From: Mycocentrospora acerina
Taxonomy: Eukaryota; Ascomycota; Dothideomycetes; Pleosporales
Length of the DNA: 64,000 nt
Assembly: GCA_022701365.1 (NCBI GenBank)
Contig: JAKUHH010000389.1
Coordinates: 682,001-746,000, forward strand
Direction of reading: 5' to 3'
Below the pieces are notes generated by a model. It was not told where the DNA came from and did not search any database. It saw nothing but the letters and a program-made list of their open reading frames with translations. This document shows, piece after piece, positions 32,013 through 42,908 of the stretch; the first letter of the stretch is position 1; every line of letters starts with the position of its first letter. Position numbers and translations under genes: made by a program.

Positions 32013-34515
32013 ATGTACACCATTACCACCGATCTCATGCCCGGGACTGCCGAGACAGCTCCATTGCGGCCCTACAAATGCTCGTGGTGCGATAGTTGTT
32101 TTACAAGACAAGAGCATAAGAATCGTCATGAACAATCTCGTATGCTTGTACCTTCAATTTTAACAGCCCAGCAACTGATTAGAATTTCTCAAGATTATCC
32201 TAGTCGTCGCTTTGTATGTCCCGTATGCTCGGTGAATTTCCTACGAAAGTGAGTGTTCGCTCTGCCATCAATTATTCAGTATGTTGAACCATAATCTACA
32301 GAGATATACTGGTCCGGCATGCGAGAAACGTCCATAAAATGGACGATATCCGTAATCTCACAGGATCTAAGTCCACACGTATTGAAGTGTTTAATCCTAT
32401 GCAGACGTATGAGGGCCATGATTCCTGCATAGCAGCGCCCTCCACCCTTCTAACTACCCCGCTGACATATGGGAATCCCGATCTGGACTCATTAGACGTA
32501 GATGCAAGTATTGATCTAGAAAACATTTCGGAAAGTCATCTCTCGCAGTTTTTAGGCTTCTGGAATTTCAGGGATTTTAACCAACAAGAGAATATCGACG
32601 TGATTAATACCGAGATAGAATCAGCTGAGCTTTGTCTTCCAGAGATCATTTCCAGTCGAGGTATTCAGTCATCTCAACCTCCAAATGGGTTCCAATCTCG
32701 ACTTCCATTACCTTTGATGTCCATAGGGATACTAGACAGTGTAAAGCGATTTCAGGTGGACGAAAGTTGCCTGATTGGCTTGGAAACCTATCTTGACCTT
32801 AAAACAGAAAAAGAACAGGCAAAAAGGCTATTTACAAGCATATCATTGCAGAGATATTTGAACGCTTACTTCGATTTATTCCATACTCAGCAGCCCTTTA
32901 TTCATATTCCTACTTTCTCGGCCCACACTTGTCCTCGTAAGTAAGTTGGACAAGCTTGCCAGAGAATCTCTGATGTTGTACGCATAGGAAAACTTCTCTG
33001 GGCGATGTGTGCAATAGGGGCCTTGTATTGCTTTGAACAGACATCGGCAAAAGTATTACACGCTGTTACGTTACGGGTAGTGGTGGTTTGTTGGAATGGA
33101 ACAAGTTAGACTAGCTGTTTATTAACGTTTTTCAGGAACCACGTTCAGACCAAGAAGACATGTCTTTGACTGTACAAGCTCACGAGGTTCAGACACTTCT
33201 TCTGACCGTTTTTTTCTACACTTGGCACCGAAGTGAGCAAGACAGTTATACTCTTAAACATTTACTTGTTAAGGTAACTTGCACTCCTTCCAGAAAAACT
33301 GGCGCTAATTCATTATTAGCTCTTCCTCAAGTTGCAAAACAGCTGGTTGATCCGACAAGCTTTTTTTCACCAATGTGCTTCCATAACTTGGGAAGAGTGG
33401 ATCGAGCTAGAGGGAGCGAAAAGGTTGAGTATTCGTTTCGTCTTCGTCTGCAGTACCATCTAATAGGAGCAGGACCTGTTTGCTTGTCTTTATATTTTTC
33501 GGCCTTCTACGATCTTCCATCGAGACAACATCTTACCTGGAACTAGGGAAATTAGAAGTAACCCTGCCAGCTTCCGAGCAACTTTGGACAGCCAATGATA
33601 CCGACGATTGGTCTCACCTATACACAGGCATGACAGCAACCAAGTGTCTGACGTCCTTTCAGGCATTGTTTACCTCCAGTTTTTGCGAAAGTACAAGTGT
33701 GCTTGGGCATCTGGCCACACTTACTGCGTTATTCCAGCATATTTGCATGGGTCAGGACCTTATCAAGGTGCTGCCAGCCACCATACCTGGACTTAAATTG
33801 CTCGAAAACGCTTCTTCAGCTCTGTCCAAATGGCTTTCAATTTTCGAAAACTGCGAGAGGGCAGTCAATGGAAATAACAACCCTCTCTACAGAAATGCCA
33901 TCATTCTATACCGAGCCACACTCCTGCACCTACACATAGGCAACATTCCACTCAATGATTTCAGGCAGGCAGTACTAGGCAAAGGTCAAGATATAGATTG
34001 GTCACTGAAATCTATTGACACATCTTCTCCCAGTAGCACGAAAGCCCTGATTCAGACTATAGGATGCGTTGTCGAACCAGCGATGGCTGGGGTTATGGTG
34101 ATGGCTTTGACAGCCTCCAGAACTCTAAGCATAAATCACTGTGTTATTAGTGCCCACGCAGGTTAGTCTCCTCAGTTTTAATGTTCAAAATACCACGTAT
34201 TCATAGATCACAAATTCTAGCTGTACTTTTGATCCAAAAACTAGAAACAATCGAAAAAACCATGGGATCAGACTCACCTGAGGACGAGGAGTTGGTCGAA
34301 ACTCTTCGCAGCCTATTGCAAGCCTCAGGGATGTTTGAAGATAACCGTCCGCTCAGTTACACGGTCGCTTCTATTTGGGAGCAAGTATGCTGCCAGGAAA
34401 ACCCAGTTTGGGAGTGTAAGTACGTCTGCAGGGATAACAGATTTGTTTTGGCTAACTCTATCTGCAAGATTCCGCTTTCATCGGGAGATATTTCAAAAAT
34501 ATTGTAAATCAGTAG
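32013..34515 (+). CDS. C2H2 zinc-finger and fungal-specific domain transcription factor
   Basis: Nine exons (32013-32139, 32194-32248, 32302-32936, 32988-33076, 33136-33273, 33320-33423, 33467-34161, 34221-34415, 34469-34515) join in phase. Two tandem C2H2 fingers form the N-terminus: YKCSWCDSCFTRQEHKNRH and, split by an intron, FVCPVCSVNFLRKDILVRH. Downstream is a fungal_trans region with AYFDLFHTQQPFIHIPTF, LLWAMCAIGALYC, QTLLLTVFFYTWHRSE and SITWEEWIELEGAKRS, followed by a helical C-terminus. The combination of C2H2 fingers with a middle homology region is known for fungal regulators of carbon use and secondary metabolism. The ATG at 32037 is an alternative start. No lesion is needed if these introns are right, though several donors are only moderately good. 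It precedes SnoaL-like and carotenoid-oxygenase-like genes. Confidence 0.78.
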
Positions 34516-35023
34516 ATAGGGTTATGTAAGCTTGCTAATCTTCATGCTCGTGATGAATAGTGAAAAAAAATGTGCCGTAAATTCAGCTGCGGTCAGCAGC
34601 AAATTTGGAAACAAAGTTAAAACGATCTATATAAGTCAACTATGATAAAATTTCAAAGCCCTGATTCCGCTATATGTGAACAAGGTAAGAATACAATTTC
34701 TTACGATGGATTGTCGATGCGCCGCCGCTAACGCCCCGTCCCTAGTCTTCAAGGAGCTAATTAAGTCCCTCACATTCCGTTCTACATACAAGAACCACTT
34801 ACAGCCCACCTAATGATTAAGGAAACAAATGGATTTTTACCTGTATTCTTGCGTGAAGTTGATTAGCATACTATGAAACGGAGGCACAACCGTGCTTAGA
34901 CGTCAGCCAGTGCCATAAGCAATCAGCAAGCGGCCAATTCATGGCGGCTCACGCAAATGTATGCATAGTGAGGCACCTTAATAAGAGTCGAAATTGAATA
35001 AACGCTTTAAGCTCTTTCAGCAT
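34516..35023. other. Intergenic DNA between convergent regulator and SnoaL-like genes
   Basis: I see no gene; AT-rich 3' flanks of both convergent genes. Confidence 0.5.
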
Positions 35024-35416
35024 CTATGCCTCTTCTACTGGGTTTGGCCAAAATGATAGTCGAAAGCTGCTAATCATGTCATCCTTCAAATCGTAAGCTG
35101 CGAAAAACCTGATAGCTGTACGACGCCCTTTCTTGAACGGATAAAGAAAGTTATCTGGAAGATCGCGTTCTGCAGTGAAGACAGCATTGCCCTCTACCAA
35201 AATTCTGTCTCCATTTTGTAGCCAGTTTACGACTTCAAGCTCTTCCTGAATTCCTTCATGGCCCTGCTCGAGGAACTGAATCACATTGTCTCTTCCCACA
35301 GTCTCCCTCATCCCATCTTTAACATTGATATCTTCAGCATAGAAGCGTTCAGCCGTTGCTCTCTCATTGTTGCTCGTGTTGTAGGAATCTATGTAGGCCA
35401 AGTAGTTGAAAGGCAT
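35024..35416 (-). CDS. SnoaL-like / NTF2-like fold protein
   Basis: A single exon with an ATG gives 130 residues, typical of SnoaL-like or ketosteroid-isomerase-like proteins. Features are the N-terminal helix FNYLAYIDSYNTSNNERATAERFYAED, a conserved DGMRETVGRDNVIQFLEQG turn, then alternating beta strands (VVNWLQNGDRILVEGNAVFTA, TAIRFFAAYDLKDDMISSFR). The family forms a small cone-shaped cavity used by polyketide cyclases, dehydratases and isomerases, but many members have no known reaction. It is divergent from the carotenoid-oxygenase-like gene 580 bp away and may work on the same compound; that is inference. Confidence 0.82.
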   Translation of the reverse strand: MPFNYLAYIDSYNTSNNERATAERFYAEDINVKDGMRETVGRDNVIQFLEQGHEGIQEELEVVNWLQNGDRILVEGNAVFTAERDLPDNFLYPFKKGRRTAIRFFAAYDLKDDMISSFRLSFWPNPVEEA

Positions 35417-35996
35417 GATCGAGCGTCAGGTCGAGTAAGTCCCCAAGTAATGTCTTTTGAGATTTATTTATAAGGAGATTAGCGAAATGGTATTAGCTTA
35501 TTACTTAAAGAGGCGGGTGATGTCTAGCCTAACGAAACTCAATACTCTACTCATAAAAGCCTCAAGAACACTTTGAGATACTTACAAGATTTATGATTGA
35601 AAAATTTCAGATGTAACTAGACTTTAATTTCAACAACTCTGTCGTAGTTTATGTAGCTTCCATTTCGCTACTGTGTTTGAAGCGATAGGGGGGCATCTTG
35701 TTCGGCATACTCCACCTTTCACCGCCACCCCCGCCCCCGCCCCCGCCCCCGCCGTCCCTACCACTCTCCACTAAAATAACCCCTCGTTTATGTCCAGTAA
35801 ACTGTGCTACACTCTAAATGTTCAAAATTCATCACTAGCACGAAATTCAATGCAGTGCTATACATTGTGTACTAAACTTGCAGAGAACTTGCAAAAGGTG
35901 TAGACAATCTGTTCTTTACCAGTACTACTTCAATCAGCGCCTTCTTTTAATTGATCACAATCAAAGCAACACTCAAACATCTCAGCAATTTTCACT
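35417..35996. promoter_or_regulatory. Bidirectional promoter of SnoaL-like and oxygenase genes
   Basis: A 580-bp gap between divergent start codons. It includes a pure C/G hexanucleotide array at 35726-35754 and an AT-rich, A-tract segment near the plus-strand start (AACACTCAAACATCTCAGC). Confidence 0.4.
35726..35754. repeat. (CCCCCG)n microsatellite
   Basis: About four to five copies of CCCCCG on the plus strand, an abrupt C-rich tract in AT-rich surroundings. Confidence 0.75.
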
Positions 35997-37514
35997 ATGG
36001 CGGCTCCGTTTCCTGATACCCCTTTCTTGAGGGGCTTTGAGGTGCCGTGTCGATTCGAAGGCACGATTCACGATCTTGTTGTACACGGCATGGTGCCAAC
36101 AGATTTAGACGGCACGTTCTTCCGCGTAATGCCCGATACTTTTATCGCACCAACATATCACAAAAATGGTACCACACATATTCCTTTTGATGGAGATGGC
36201 AGTATCTCAGCTTTCGGGTTCAAGAACGGTCATATCGATTACCAACAGCGATACGTGCAGACAGAGCGTCATATGAAGGAGAAGACAGCCAGGAAATCTT
36301 TCTGGGGTCGATACCAGAATCCATTTACGCATCATCCTTGTGTGAAGGCAGCTATCGAGAGTACTGCAAACACAAATGTTATCTATTTCAATCGCAAACT
36401 TTTGGCTCTCAAAGATTATTTCCTTCCTTATGCTGTGGACCCCAAAACTTTGGAAACGATCGGTTACTGGGATAGCTGTGGCCAGATCAACTCTCCATCT
36501 TTCACTGCCCACCCAAAACAAGATCCGAAAACCGGTGAGTTAGTCTGCTGGGGCACACAAGCTAGAGGAAATGGTACACGTGATTGTTGCTATTTCTCAC
36601 TTGGACCCGACGGGAAGAGAACGCAGGAATTGTGGTTCAAAAATCCTTACTGCGGCTTCTTGCATGATGCGGGAGTATCCGCGGATTATGTTGCATTAAT
36701 GCTCTGCCCTATGAGAGTTGATGTTGAGCGCATGAAAAATGGCGGGTCGCATTTCTGCTACGACCATAATCTGGAACTGCATTGGGGTATTGTACCACGA
36801 AGGGCTACTGATCCTTCTGCCGTTCGCTGGTTCAAATGGAAAAATGCCTTCGGCACACACACCGCCAACGCTACGCAGCAAGTTGGTCCTGATGGCAGAG
36901 TGATCAAGGTCATCGTGGACACGGTCATTGCGTACGGAAACGTTCTCCCATTCTTCCCAGAAGAGAATAGGAAGGTAGATTCAGCGACACCAGAGAACCT
37001 CCGAATCCAGCTTGTTCGTTTTACTTTTGATCTCAGCAAGCCCGCACCGGTGGATGGTACCATCGAGACTGTCCCTGATCCAGAAGTCATATATGAAGAA
37101 GCTTGCGAGTTTCCCCGTATCGACGATCGATTTGCCGGTACTGCACAAAGATTTATTTTCTGTGCTACTATGCAATTGGAAATGAACATAGACGTAGAAT
37201 TTAAGTCTTTAGTTGGAGTCCAAGGACTAAATTCGTGGACATTGATCGACCTGATGACAGGCGATTTGCAGCACTGTTGCTTTGGCAAACGATCCGCAGT
37301 TCAGGAACCTGTGTTCATCCCTCGATCTAAGATCGCATCGGAGGGTGATGGCTACCTTATTGGCTTGGTAAATCGCCTTGACAAATTCGTCACTGACCTT
37401 GTGGTTGTTGACACCCGCCAATTTACGAGGCCTATCGCGATCATTGAATTTGGTGTCCGCATCCGTCAAGGGTTACATGGGAGTTGGGTGGATTCTTCTG
37501 AGATGAATGAATAA
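35997..37514 (+). CDS. Carotenoid oxygenase family protein (lignostilbene/carotenoid cleavage dioxygenase)
   Basis: A single exon of 505 residues, the usual length for the family. The N-terminus GMVPTDLDGTFFRVMPDTFIAP and IPFDGDGSISAFGF is the conserved first propeller blade. The four iron-binding His are present in FTAHPK (about 172), FLHDAG (about 223), FGTHTANA (about 287) and GLHGSWV (about 494). This set coordinates non-heme Fe(II), which cleaves a C=C bond of carotenoids, apocarotenoids or stilbenes with O2. The many fungal members with a short N-terminus and no signal or transit peptide are close to lignostilbene dioxygenases, so a phenylpropanoid stilbene is as likely a substrate as a carotenoid. 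Its neighbours, a SnoaL-like protein and a C2H2 regulator, suggest a small catabolic or biosynthetic locus. Confidence 0.93.
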   Translation: MAAPFPDTPFLRGFEVPCRFEGTIHDLVVHGMVPTDLDGTFFRVMPDTFIAPTYHKNGTTHIPFDGDGSISAFGFKNGHIDYQQRYVQTERHMKEKTARKSFWGRYQNPFTHHPCVKAAIESTANTNVIYFNRKLLALKDYFLPYAVDPKTLETIGYWDSCGQINSPSFTAHPKQDPKTGELVCWGTQARGNGTRDCCYFSLGPDGKRTQELWFKNPYCGFLHDAGVSADYVALMLCPMRVDVERMKNGGSHFCYDHNLELHWGIVPRRATDPSAVRWFKWKNAFGTHTANATQQVGPDGRVIKVIVDTVIAYGNVLPFFPEENRKVDSATPENLRIQLVRFTFDLSKPAPVDGTIETVPDPEVIYEEACEFPRIDDRFAGTAQRFIFCATMQLEMNIDVEFKSLVGVQGLNSWTLIDLMTGDLQHCCFGKRSAVQEPVFIPRSKIASEGDGYLIGLVNRLDKFVTDLVVVDTRQFTRPIAIIEFGVRIRQGLHGSWVDSSEMNE

Positions 37515-38507
37515 CGTGTTTGACAAGCGAGTTGAGTAGAAGAAGAAATCCAGCTAATCAATCATGGTAAAATGGCATGCGGCGGCCTAACTTCCATACC
37601 TAAAATTAACCTTTAGCAAGCTAATTCAAGCGGTTAGCTATATAAAATCTCAATTTCAGTTGAATTGGACATTAAATGCTTGAACATTAGATGTTTTAAA
37701 TCACAAAATAATGCCTTCCTGCTCAATCTACCAGCTACCCTAGCAGCTCTCCCGATCTAGATCAAAGGCACTTCAAGAAAATTTTATGCGCACCCACAAT
37801 TACTGTCCCATTCCCGTTCACTTTGTTCAGCTTCCTCACCCGATAAATCTTACATTAGATGCACAATTCAACATTCTACTTACTTCCGTCCAATAACACT
37901 AATCCACTGACTTTTCGAAAGGAAACTCCAACGCGTTATATCATGAACGTGTTGCTGTGCAATATTGAATATGGTCAACCTATCAAACTCGACTATTCAG
38001 AATCAACTAAAATTGTAAGATTCATTTGTGATTTCTGGATTTATGAAGGAAAAGGATGGATCTTTAATGCCTGTTCACGTAATCGGTGTTGAAGTGAACC
38101 TCATAATATTCCTGATCATAGGCCTTTTTAACGCACAATACTAATAAATGCACTTCTATTTATTCCATTCAGTGAACGATGGGGTAAGTTACTGTCTTGA
38201 TTTAGACCAGTCTATAGTCAATATTTGTGAAAATTAAGCACAAACAGTACACACACATGACGTTGATTACATTCCTCTTTACATCGTCCATGTCATAAAC
38301 AGCCAATTTTTGTGACTGAATATACAAGACTGACTATTGCAGGAGAAATGTTCACGAAAATGATTGACTAGGTTTTCTAAATCTAATACTCAATCAGAAA
38401 TGATCCCAATAAATTCTGATTATTATTAAGAGCTATTTCATCTTATTGTCGTGATTCTGCAAGTCTATGTCCTCTCACAAGCGTCTTACTATAGTCCTAT
38501 CAAGCAA
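37515..38507. other. AT-rich intergenic DNA
   Basis: No supported gene; frames are short and AT-rich. It contains 3' flanks of two convergent genes. Confidence 0.5.
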
Positions 38508-40925
38508 TTATTCATACCATCTCTTCGTCTTGACTCTCTTGCCAGTATCTGCTGGTGCAAAGGCGACCTTTCCTACTACTTCGTCTCCTTTGATATCTGC
38601 AATCATAACTCTCATATCACCCAGTCGCTTGGTCTTTTCTGCGCCATCTTCGACGCTGTTGCCTTGCGCTCCGTGTCCAAAAAAGTAGGTAGAATCCCTA
38701 ACCAGGCTGCTGGCGTATCCTAGAATTGGGGGCGCGCGACACTGACTATGAGTGACAAGCGAAAAAACAGCCGCAAGAAACATAACACCCACTGATATGA
38801 AGTATAGTACCATCCAGGGCATGTTGATTGCGTACACCGGTGCGAGAGGGATGATTACATCGGATGTTACGTTCAAACGCGTGTCAAAACTTGTGGCAGT
38901 CATCAAGTCTGCACCGGTGACAGATGCATAGGACCAACCGACTTTCCACAATGTGTTATAAAGCAGCGCAAATCTTTGCTCGAATATCTTGATGTCTAGA
39001 TTACCGAGCTGAGTATACTCCATGTACTTGGGGTCTATCAGTGCAGTGAATGGATCCTGGATGTATCGTTCTACCACGCTTGACGTTCCGCTACCAATCT
39101 GATTGTCATCGAGATAATCCATGAGGCCAATAAAGAAGCGAGGACCAATTAATGGGTCGGATTTATATGTGGTGTTGGGAAACTCCAGTGATCCCGAATC
39201 AAGGATGCCTTTTTCCGGAGGGTCTGACGGACCTTGCATTTTTCGAATAGCCGAAACACCGCAATTCGCTTTTCCAAGCAAACCTTTAGACATGCAATCC
39301 ACCTTTGCATCGACATACGTGGTACTGGCAGAGCAGGATGTGGTAATCAAGGATTTTCTAGGCACCTCTTGGTAACTTGCAAATATTATTTTGGGAGGAC
39401 CAGTCTCGGTTTTGTTTAGAGTTGTTTGAAGTGAAGACCTCACTAAAAAGCTTCGGTATTTGTTTGTTGAACCTTGAGACATAACTGTTGTCATGTTTTG
39501 TCCGAACATGTCAAGAAACCAAGGATCTCGATCTGACTCAAGGATAAGTTTCCAGGGAGAACACTAGGCGACAAAGTTAACTTTCCTGCTGATCCAAGTG
39601 CCATTACAACTATTAGGCCAACCTACATTGAGCTTCTGGTAACTTGATGTGATTCCGAAGGACGTGTTACCAACGAAATCCCGTTGCACGCCTTCAATTC
39701 GCTCACCGACAAGACTGGCATAATTTTGTACAGAATCCGTCCATGGAGTATCTATCCATAGAGCGGAGTCATTAGAATTGTAGCCGTTTATGTAATCCAT
39801 GTTCGGTAGACGTATGTTACCCCATGGGTCCATGGCTGCTTGTATACCTGCTGACCGGTGACCTCCGAGTTTCGTGACGATGTCCTCAAATGTAGAATTT
39901 CCGCGATCGACATACTGTGTGCTCGCAATAACATCGTACAGGACTGCGGAGTACAAGGCGCGAAGAGTAGGTCTGGTACGACTCGATTGTCCTGAAAATT
40001 GCGTCATACCCAACTGAGTCGTGAGATTGTGGTTATAGTACGAAATCTGCCCTGATTTGATGTCCAACTCGTCGACCAAATAGGCGCCCCGAAACGATGC
40101 TTGAGATCCGAGGGGATTAAATGCCCATAAGACAACGAGCGCGACGGATGAAAGTTTAAACAACGACCACTTGAAGATGGTAATCCATGCACCAGCCATC
40201 TAATACCTCGCATTAGTGATAGCAGCACAATAGTAAACGTTGCAGTACTGACAGTAAGTGACCCTAAGAGTTGTTCCAGATCCTGTTTTAGACATTAGTC
40301 CTTTGAAAGTTTCATTATGCCAATATTCTCACCATCAATTTTATACCTTTCTCAACTCGCCAATCTGCCAAACCACGAACTGCGTTTCCCATAATACCAG
40401 AAAATAGAATAGGCCAGAGCGAAGGCGCGACACGCATCGCTTGTACTACACGATTTGACCAGTTACTCTCTGGGTGATCTTTCAAAGCGGCGACGCATGC
40501 ACCAAGAACTATTTGCACGGTCAGTTCGTCAAGGTTGATTCAAATGCAGATGTAGATCTCATGCGTCAAGTTAAAGACATACCGAGAAAGCATATGGATA
40601 CTATAATGCCAAGCAACTCCCAACTCAAGACCCAGATTGACATTCCTTTCCATTGTACATGTAGCGTCGGACCAACAGCCGACTGGAATTTACCGGGATC
40701 ATATGCATCTTGTGAAGTGGCTTTGAGGCTTTCGTAAGAGTGTACGGAACGCTGGTAGCCTCGTTCGGAGACCTGTGTTAGATTCTTGGTAGCTGCATAA
40801 TCCTCATTCAAAGGTTTTCTTCTCTTTGTAAAGGCCGGTGAGAGCAGGCGGGATACAAGTGAATCCGACTCTGACTGCCCGGTATCTCCCTGGTGCGACG
40901 GCGCTGGCGAATCTCGGCTGTCCAT
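38508..40925 (-). pseudogene. Large fungal membrane protein of unknown function, interrupted by an in-frame TAG
   Basis: Four exons (40583-40925, 40333-40508, 40253-40282, 38508-40199) join in phase. The small third exon encodes DLEQLLGSLT. The protein has a Ser-rich cytosolic N-terminus, a transmembrane segment split by the first intron (WVLSWELLGIIVSICFL), a second hydrophobic region (APSLWPILFSGIMGNAVRGLADW), a third (FKLSSVALVVLWAFNPLGSQ), a long extracellular-looking loop rich in N-glycosylation sequons and Cys, and a C-terminal helix (PWMVLYFISVGVMFLAAVFSLV). This layout is common in Pezizomycotina multi-copy membrane proteins with the signature WALSPLGSQ-type motif; function unknown. 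Codon 395 is TAG (39564-39566), and the frame continues in family-like sequence (CSPWKLILESDRDPWFLD) for over 350 codons. No plausible intron removes it, so this copy is likely disrupted. Confidence 0.72.
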
Positions 40926-41789
40926 CGCAACGATAGAATGCGAGACAATCTGCTGCAAATTGTCTTGATATGACGGAAGCAGCGATATGGACTTTAAAGA
41001 AACACGAGGCGGGGACTTATCGTGTATACTTTGAATAGATACCCTTGCGCGAGGCTGGGTGGCAGGCAGCCTTGGGGGCCAGAACCTGCGCCATCAGGCC
41101 ACCCAATGGTGCACTTGTAATAAGCGCGACAACACTACTAAGAAGTCGCACACAGTAAGCGTTTCATTTCTTTGTGGGTCAAGCCCTTTCTTATTTAGAA
41201 TGTAACTGGATTTACAGGCTGCTAATAATTGTTCTCAAGCAGGATCAGTTGGAGACAAATTTGTTGCGCCAAAAGTAATTATTAGATAATCAACACTTGA
41301 GACGGTGCTGTACCAGATGCTCGCTGTACAAGGCGCCATATCGGCGTGTAGCTCATAGAGTGTGGTGCAGAAAGACCAGCTAAACTGTTTTGGTCATGTG
41401 AACACGCGCCAGCGCAGGTTCCGAAAATCACGCCCACATTCACAGCCTCGCATCAAGGGTACCGCCATTTTTAGTCATTGATCTGTGCTCTCCTGATCAA
41501 AATACACTGTTGACCTGCACTATTTGCTTCAGATGCGTTCTCGCACGTTATTGGGCTTTTGAAATATTTCTGCATGTTCGCCAAGCGTCCGCTATTCGTA
41601 AGGCCTCCAACAAGATATTCCTTGACTCCATATGTTACCTCTTTCAATCGACAGTTGGTAACTATTAAAACACCCATGATTTGAAGGAAGGAACAAACTC
41701 ATCAAAGAGATGGTCAAAATGTCACGAAAACCGCATTAATTCGTTAAAATCATGATTCATAAAATTATTTTCTCAATCTCTGCCTCCTT
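40926..41789. other. Intergenic DNA upstream of the membrane-protein gene
   Basis: No supported gene. It holds the promoter of the minus-strand membrane protein and the 3' flank of the asparaginase gene, also minus strand. Confidence 0.5.
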
Positions 41790-42908
41790 CTAAGCCGGCA
41801 CAGGCAACCCCTTGGCAAACGACTTCCTGATCTCACTCTCCCCCCACCCGATTGTAAGCCCCAACTGCAACAAAATCCTCGCCTTCTGTGGATTGTAAAA
41901 CCCGCTTCCAATCGACCAATCACCCTCCTCAGTCAGCGGGACCAAACCATCCGAACTCCTGTGGCTAGCTACGATCGGAATACCAGTAGCATTATACAAT
42001 GCCTGAGCAGCAATACCGGCTTTTCCTGAAGTACCTCCTGCACCGACACCAGCGTAGACAATGCCCTGTGCACCTGCAGCGTAGGAGGCGTTGAAAAGGG
42101 CGGGATTCATGTCCTGATGCGAGTACAGGATGTCGACTTGCGCGAGTTTGGTGATGTTAGATACATCGAAGACATTTCGGCCAACGGGCTCAGCAGGCGC
42201 GTAGAAGAAGTAAGGAACCTGGTTGATGAAGACACCTAGTTGACCGGCTTCTGTGGAGAAAAATGTGTCTAGCGTGTTGGCGTTGTTTTTGGTTGTGTAA
42301 AAGGCAGAACCGATGCGATCATTTAGAACAATCATGGTACCGCGGTTGTGGCCTGCAGAAGATCCAGCAAGGACTACAGCTTGGTAAAGGTTGAGGGGAC
42401 CATCGGCAGAGAGCGCGGTTGCTGGACGCATGGCGCCAACGCAAATTACGGGCTTGGTAGAGTTTATGGTTGAGGAGAGGAAAAAAGCGGTTTCTTCAAG
42501 GGTGTCAGTACCATGGGTAATGACTACGCCCGAGATCTCAGGTTTTGCTAGTTCCTTGTTGATCAAGTGTGCCAATGTTAGGAGAATAGTCTCGTTAATG
42601 CTACCGGAACCAACATTGGAAACTTGGTATCCAGCAATGTTGGAGATATTGAGGAGCTCGGGGACGGCGTTGACCAGTTGCTGGACGCCGAGCCCAACGG
42701 AGTATCCGGTGGTTTGTGTGTTGGAGGAGCCTTGAGAGGCAATTGTGCCTCCTGTTGCAAAAATAGTTACATTTGGTAGCGAGGCGTTGACGGGTGTCTT
42801 GATATCCTGACGAACAAAGAGCTTGTGAACTTCAGATTGAGTGAGGTCAAGAGGTGCGGCCAAGGCCAGACCTGTGAAGAAAGGAAGCAGCTGGGTGGCG
42901 AATCTCAT
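41790..42908 (-). CDS. Secreted L-asparaginase (type II)
   Basis: A single exon of 372 residues. Residues 1-18 are a signal peptide (ends ALAA-PLDL). The mature part carries both catalytic signatures of the bacterial-type asparaginase family: IFATGGTIAS (nucleophile Thr near 52) and ISGVVITHGTDTLEETAFFL (Thr/Asp of the second triad). MRPATALSADGPLNLYQAV (with the nearby Lys position replaced or shifted) and SAFYTTKNNANTLDTF follow. The enzyme hydrolyses L-asparagine to aspartate and ammonia outside the cell, a nitrogen-scavenging role. Several N-glycosylation sequons are present (NASLPN, NVT, NIS, NIT, NAS). A TATAAAAA element on the minus strand at 42980-42987 sits about 75 bp upstream of the ATG. 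Confidence 0.93.
   Translation of the reverse strand: MRFATQLLPFFTGLALAAPLDLTQSEVHKLFVRQDIKTPVNASLPNVTIFATGGTIASQGSSNTQTTGYSVGLGVQQLVNAVPELLNISNIAGYQVSNVGSGSINETILLTLAHLINKELAKPEISGVVITHGTDTLEETAFFLSSTINSTKPVICVGAMRPATALSADGPLNLYQAVVLAGSSAGHNRGTMIVLNDRIGSAFYTTKNNANTLDTFFSTEAGQLGVFINQVPYFFYAPAEPVGRNVFDVSNITKLAQVDILYSHQDMNPALFNASYAAGAQGIVYAGVGAGGTSGKAGIAAQALYNATGIPIVASHRSSDGLVPLTEEGDWSIGSGFYNPQKARILLQLGLTIGWGESEIRKSFAKGLPVPA

Noticed and set aside
36758..37288. 176-codon minus-strand frame
   Set aside because: Antisense shadow of the carotenoid-oxygenase gene.
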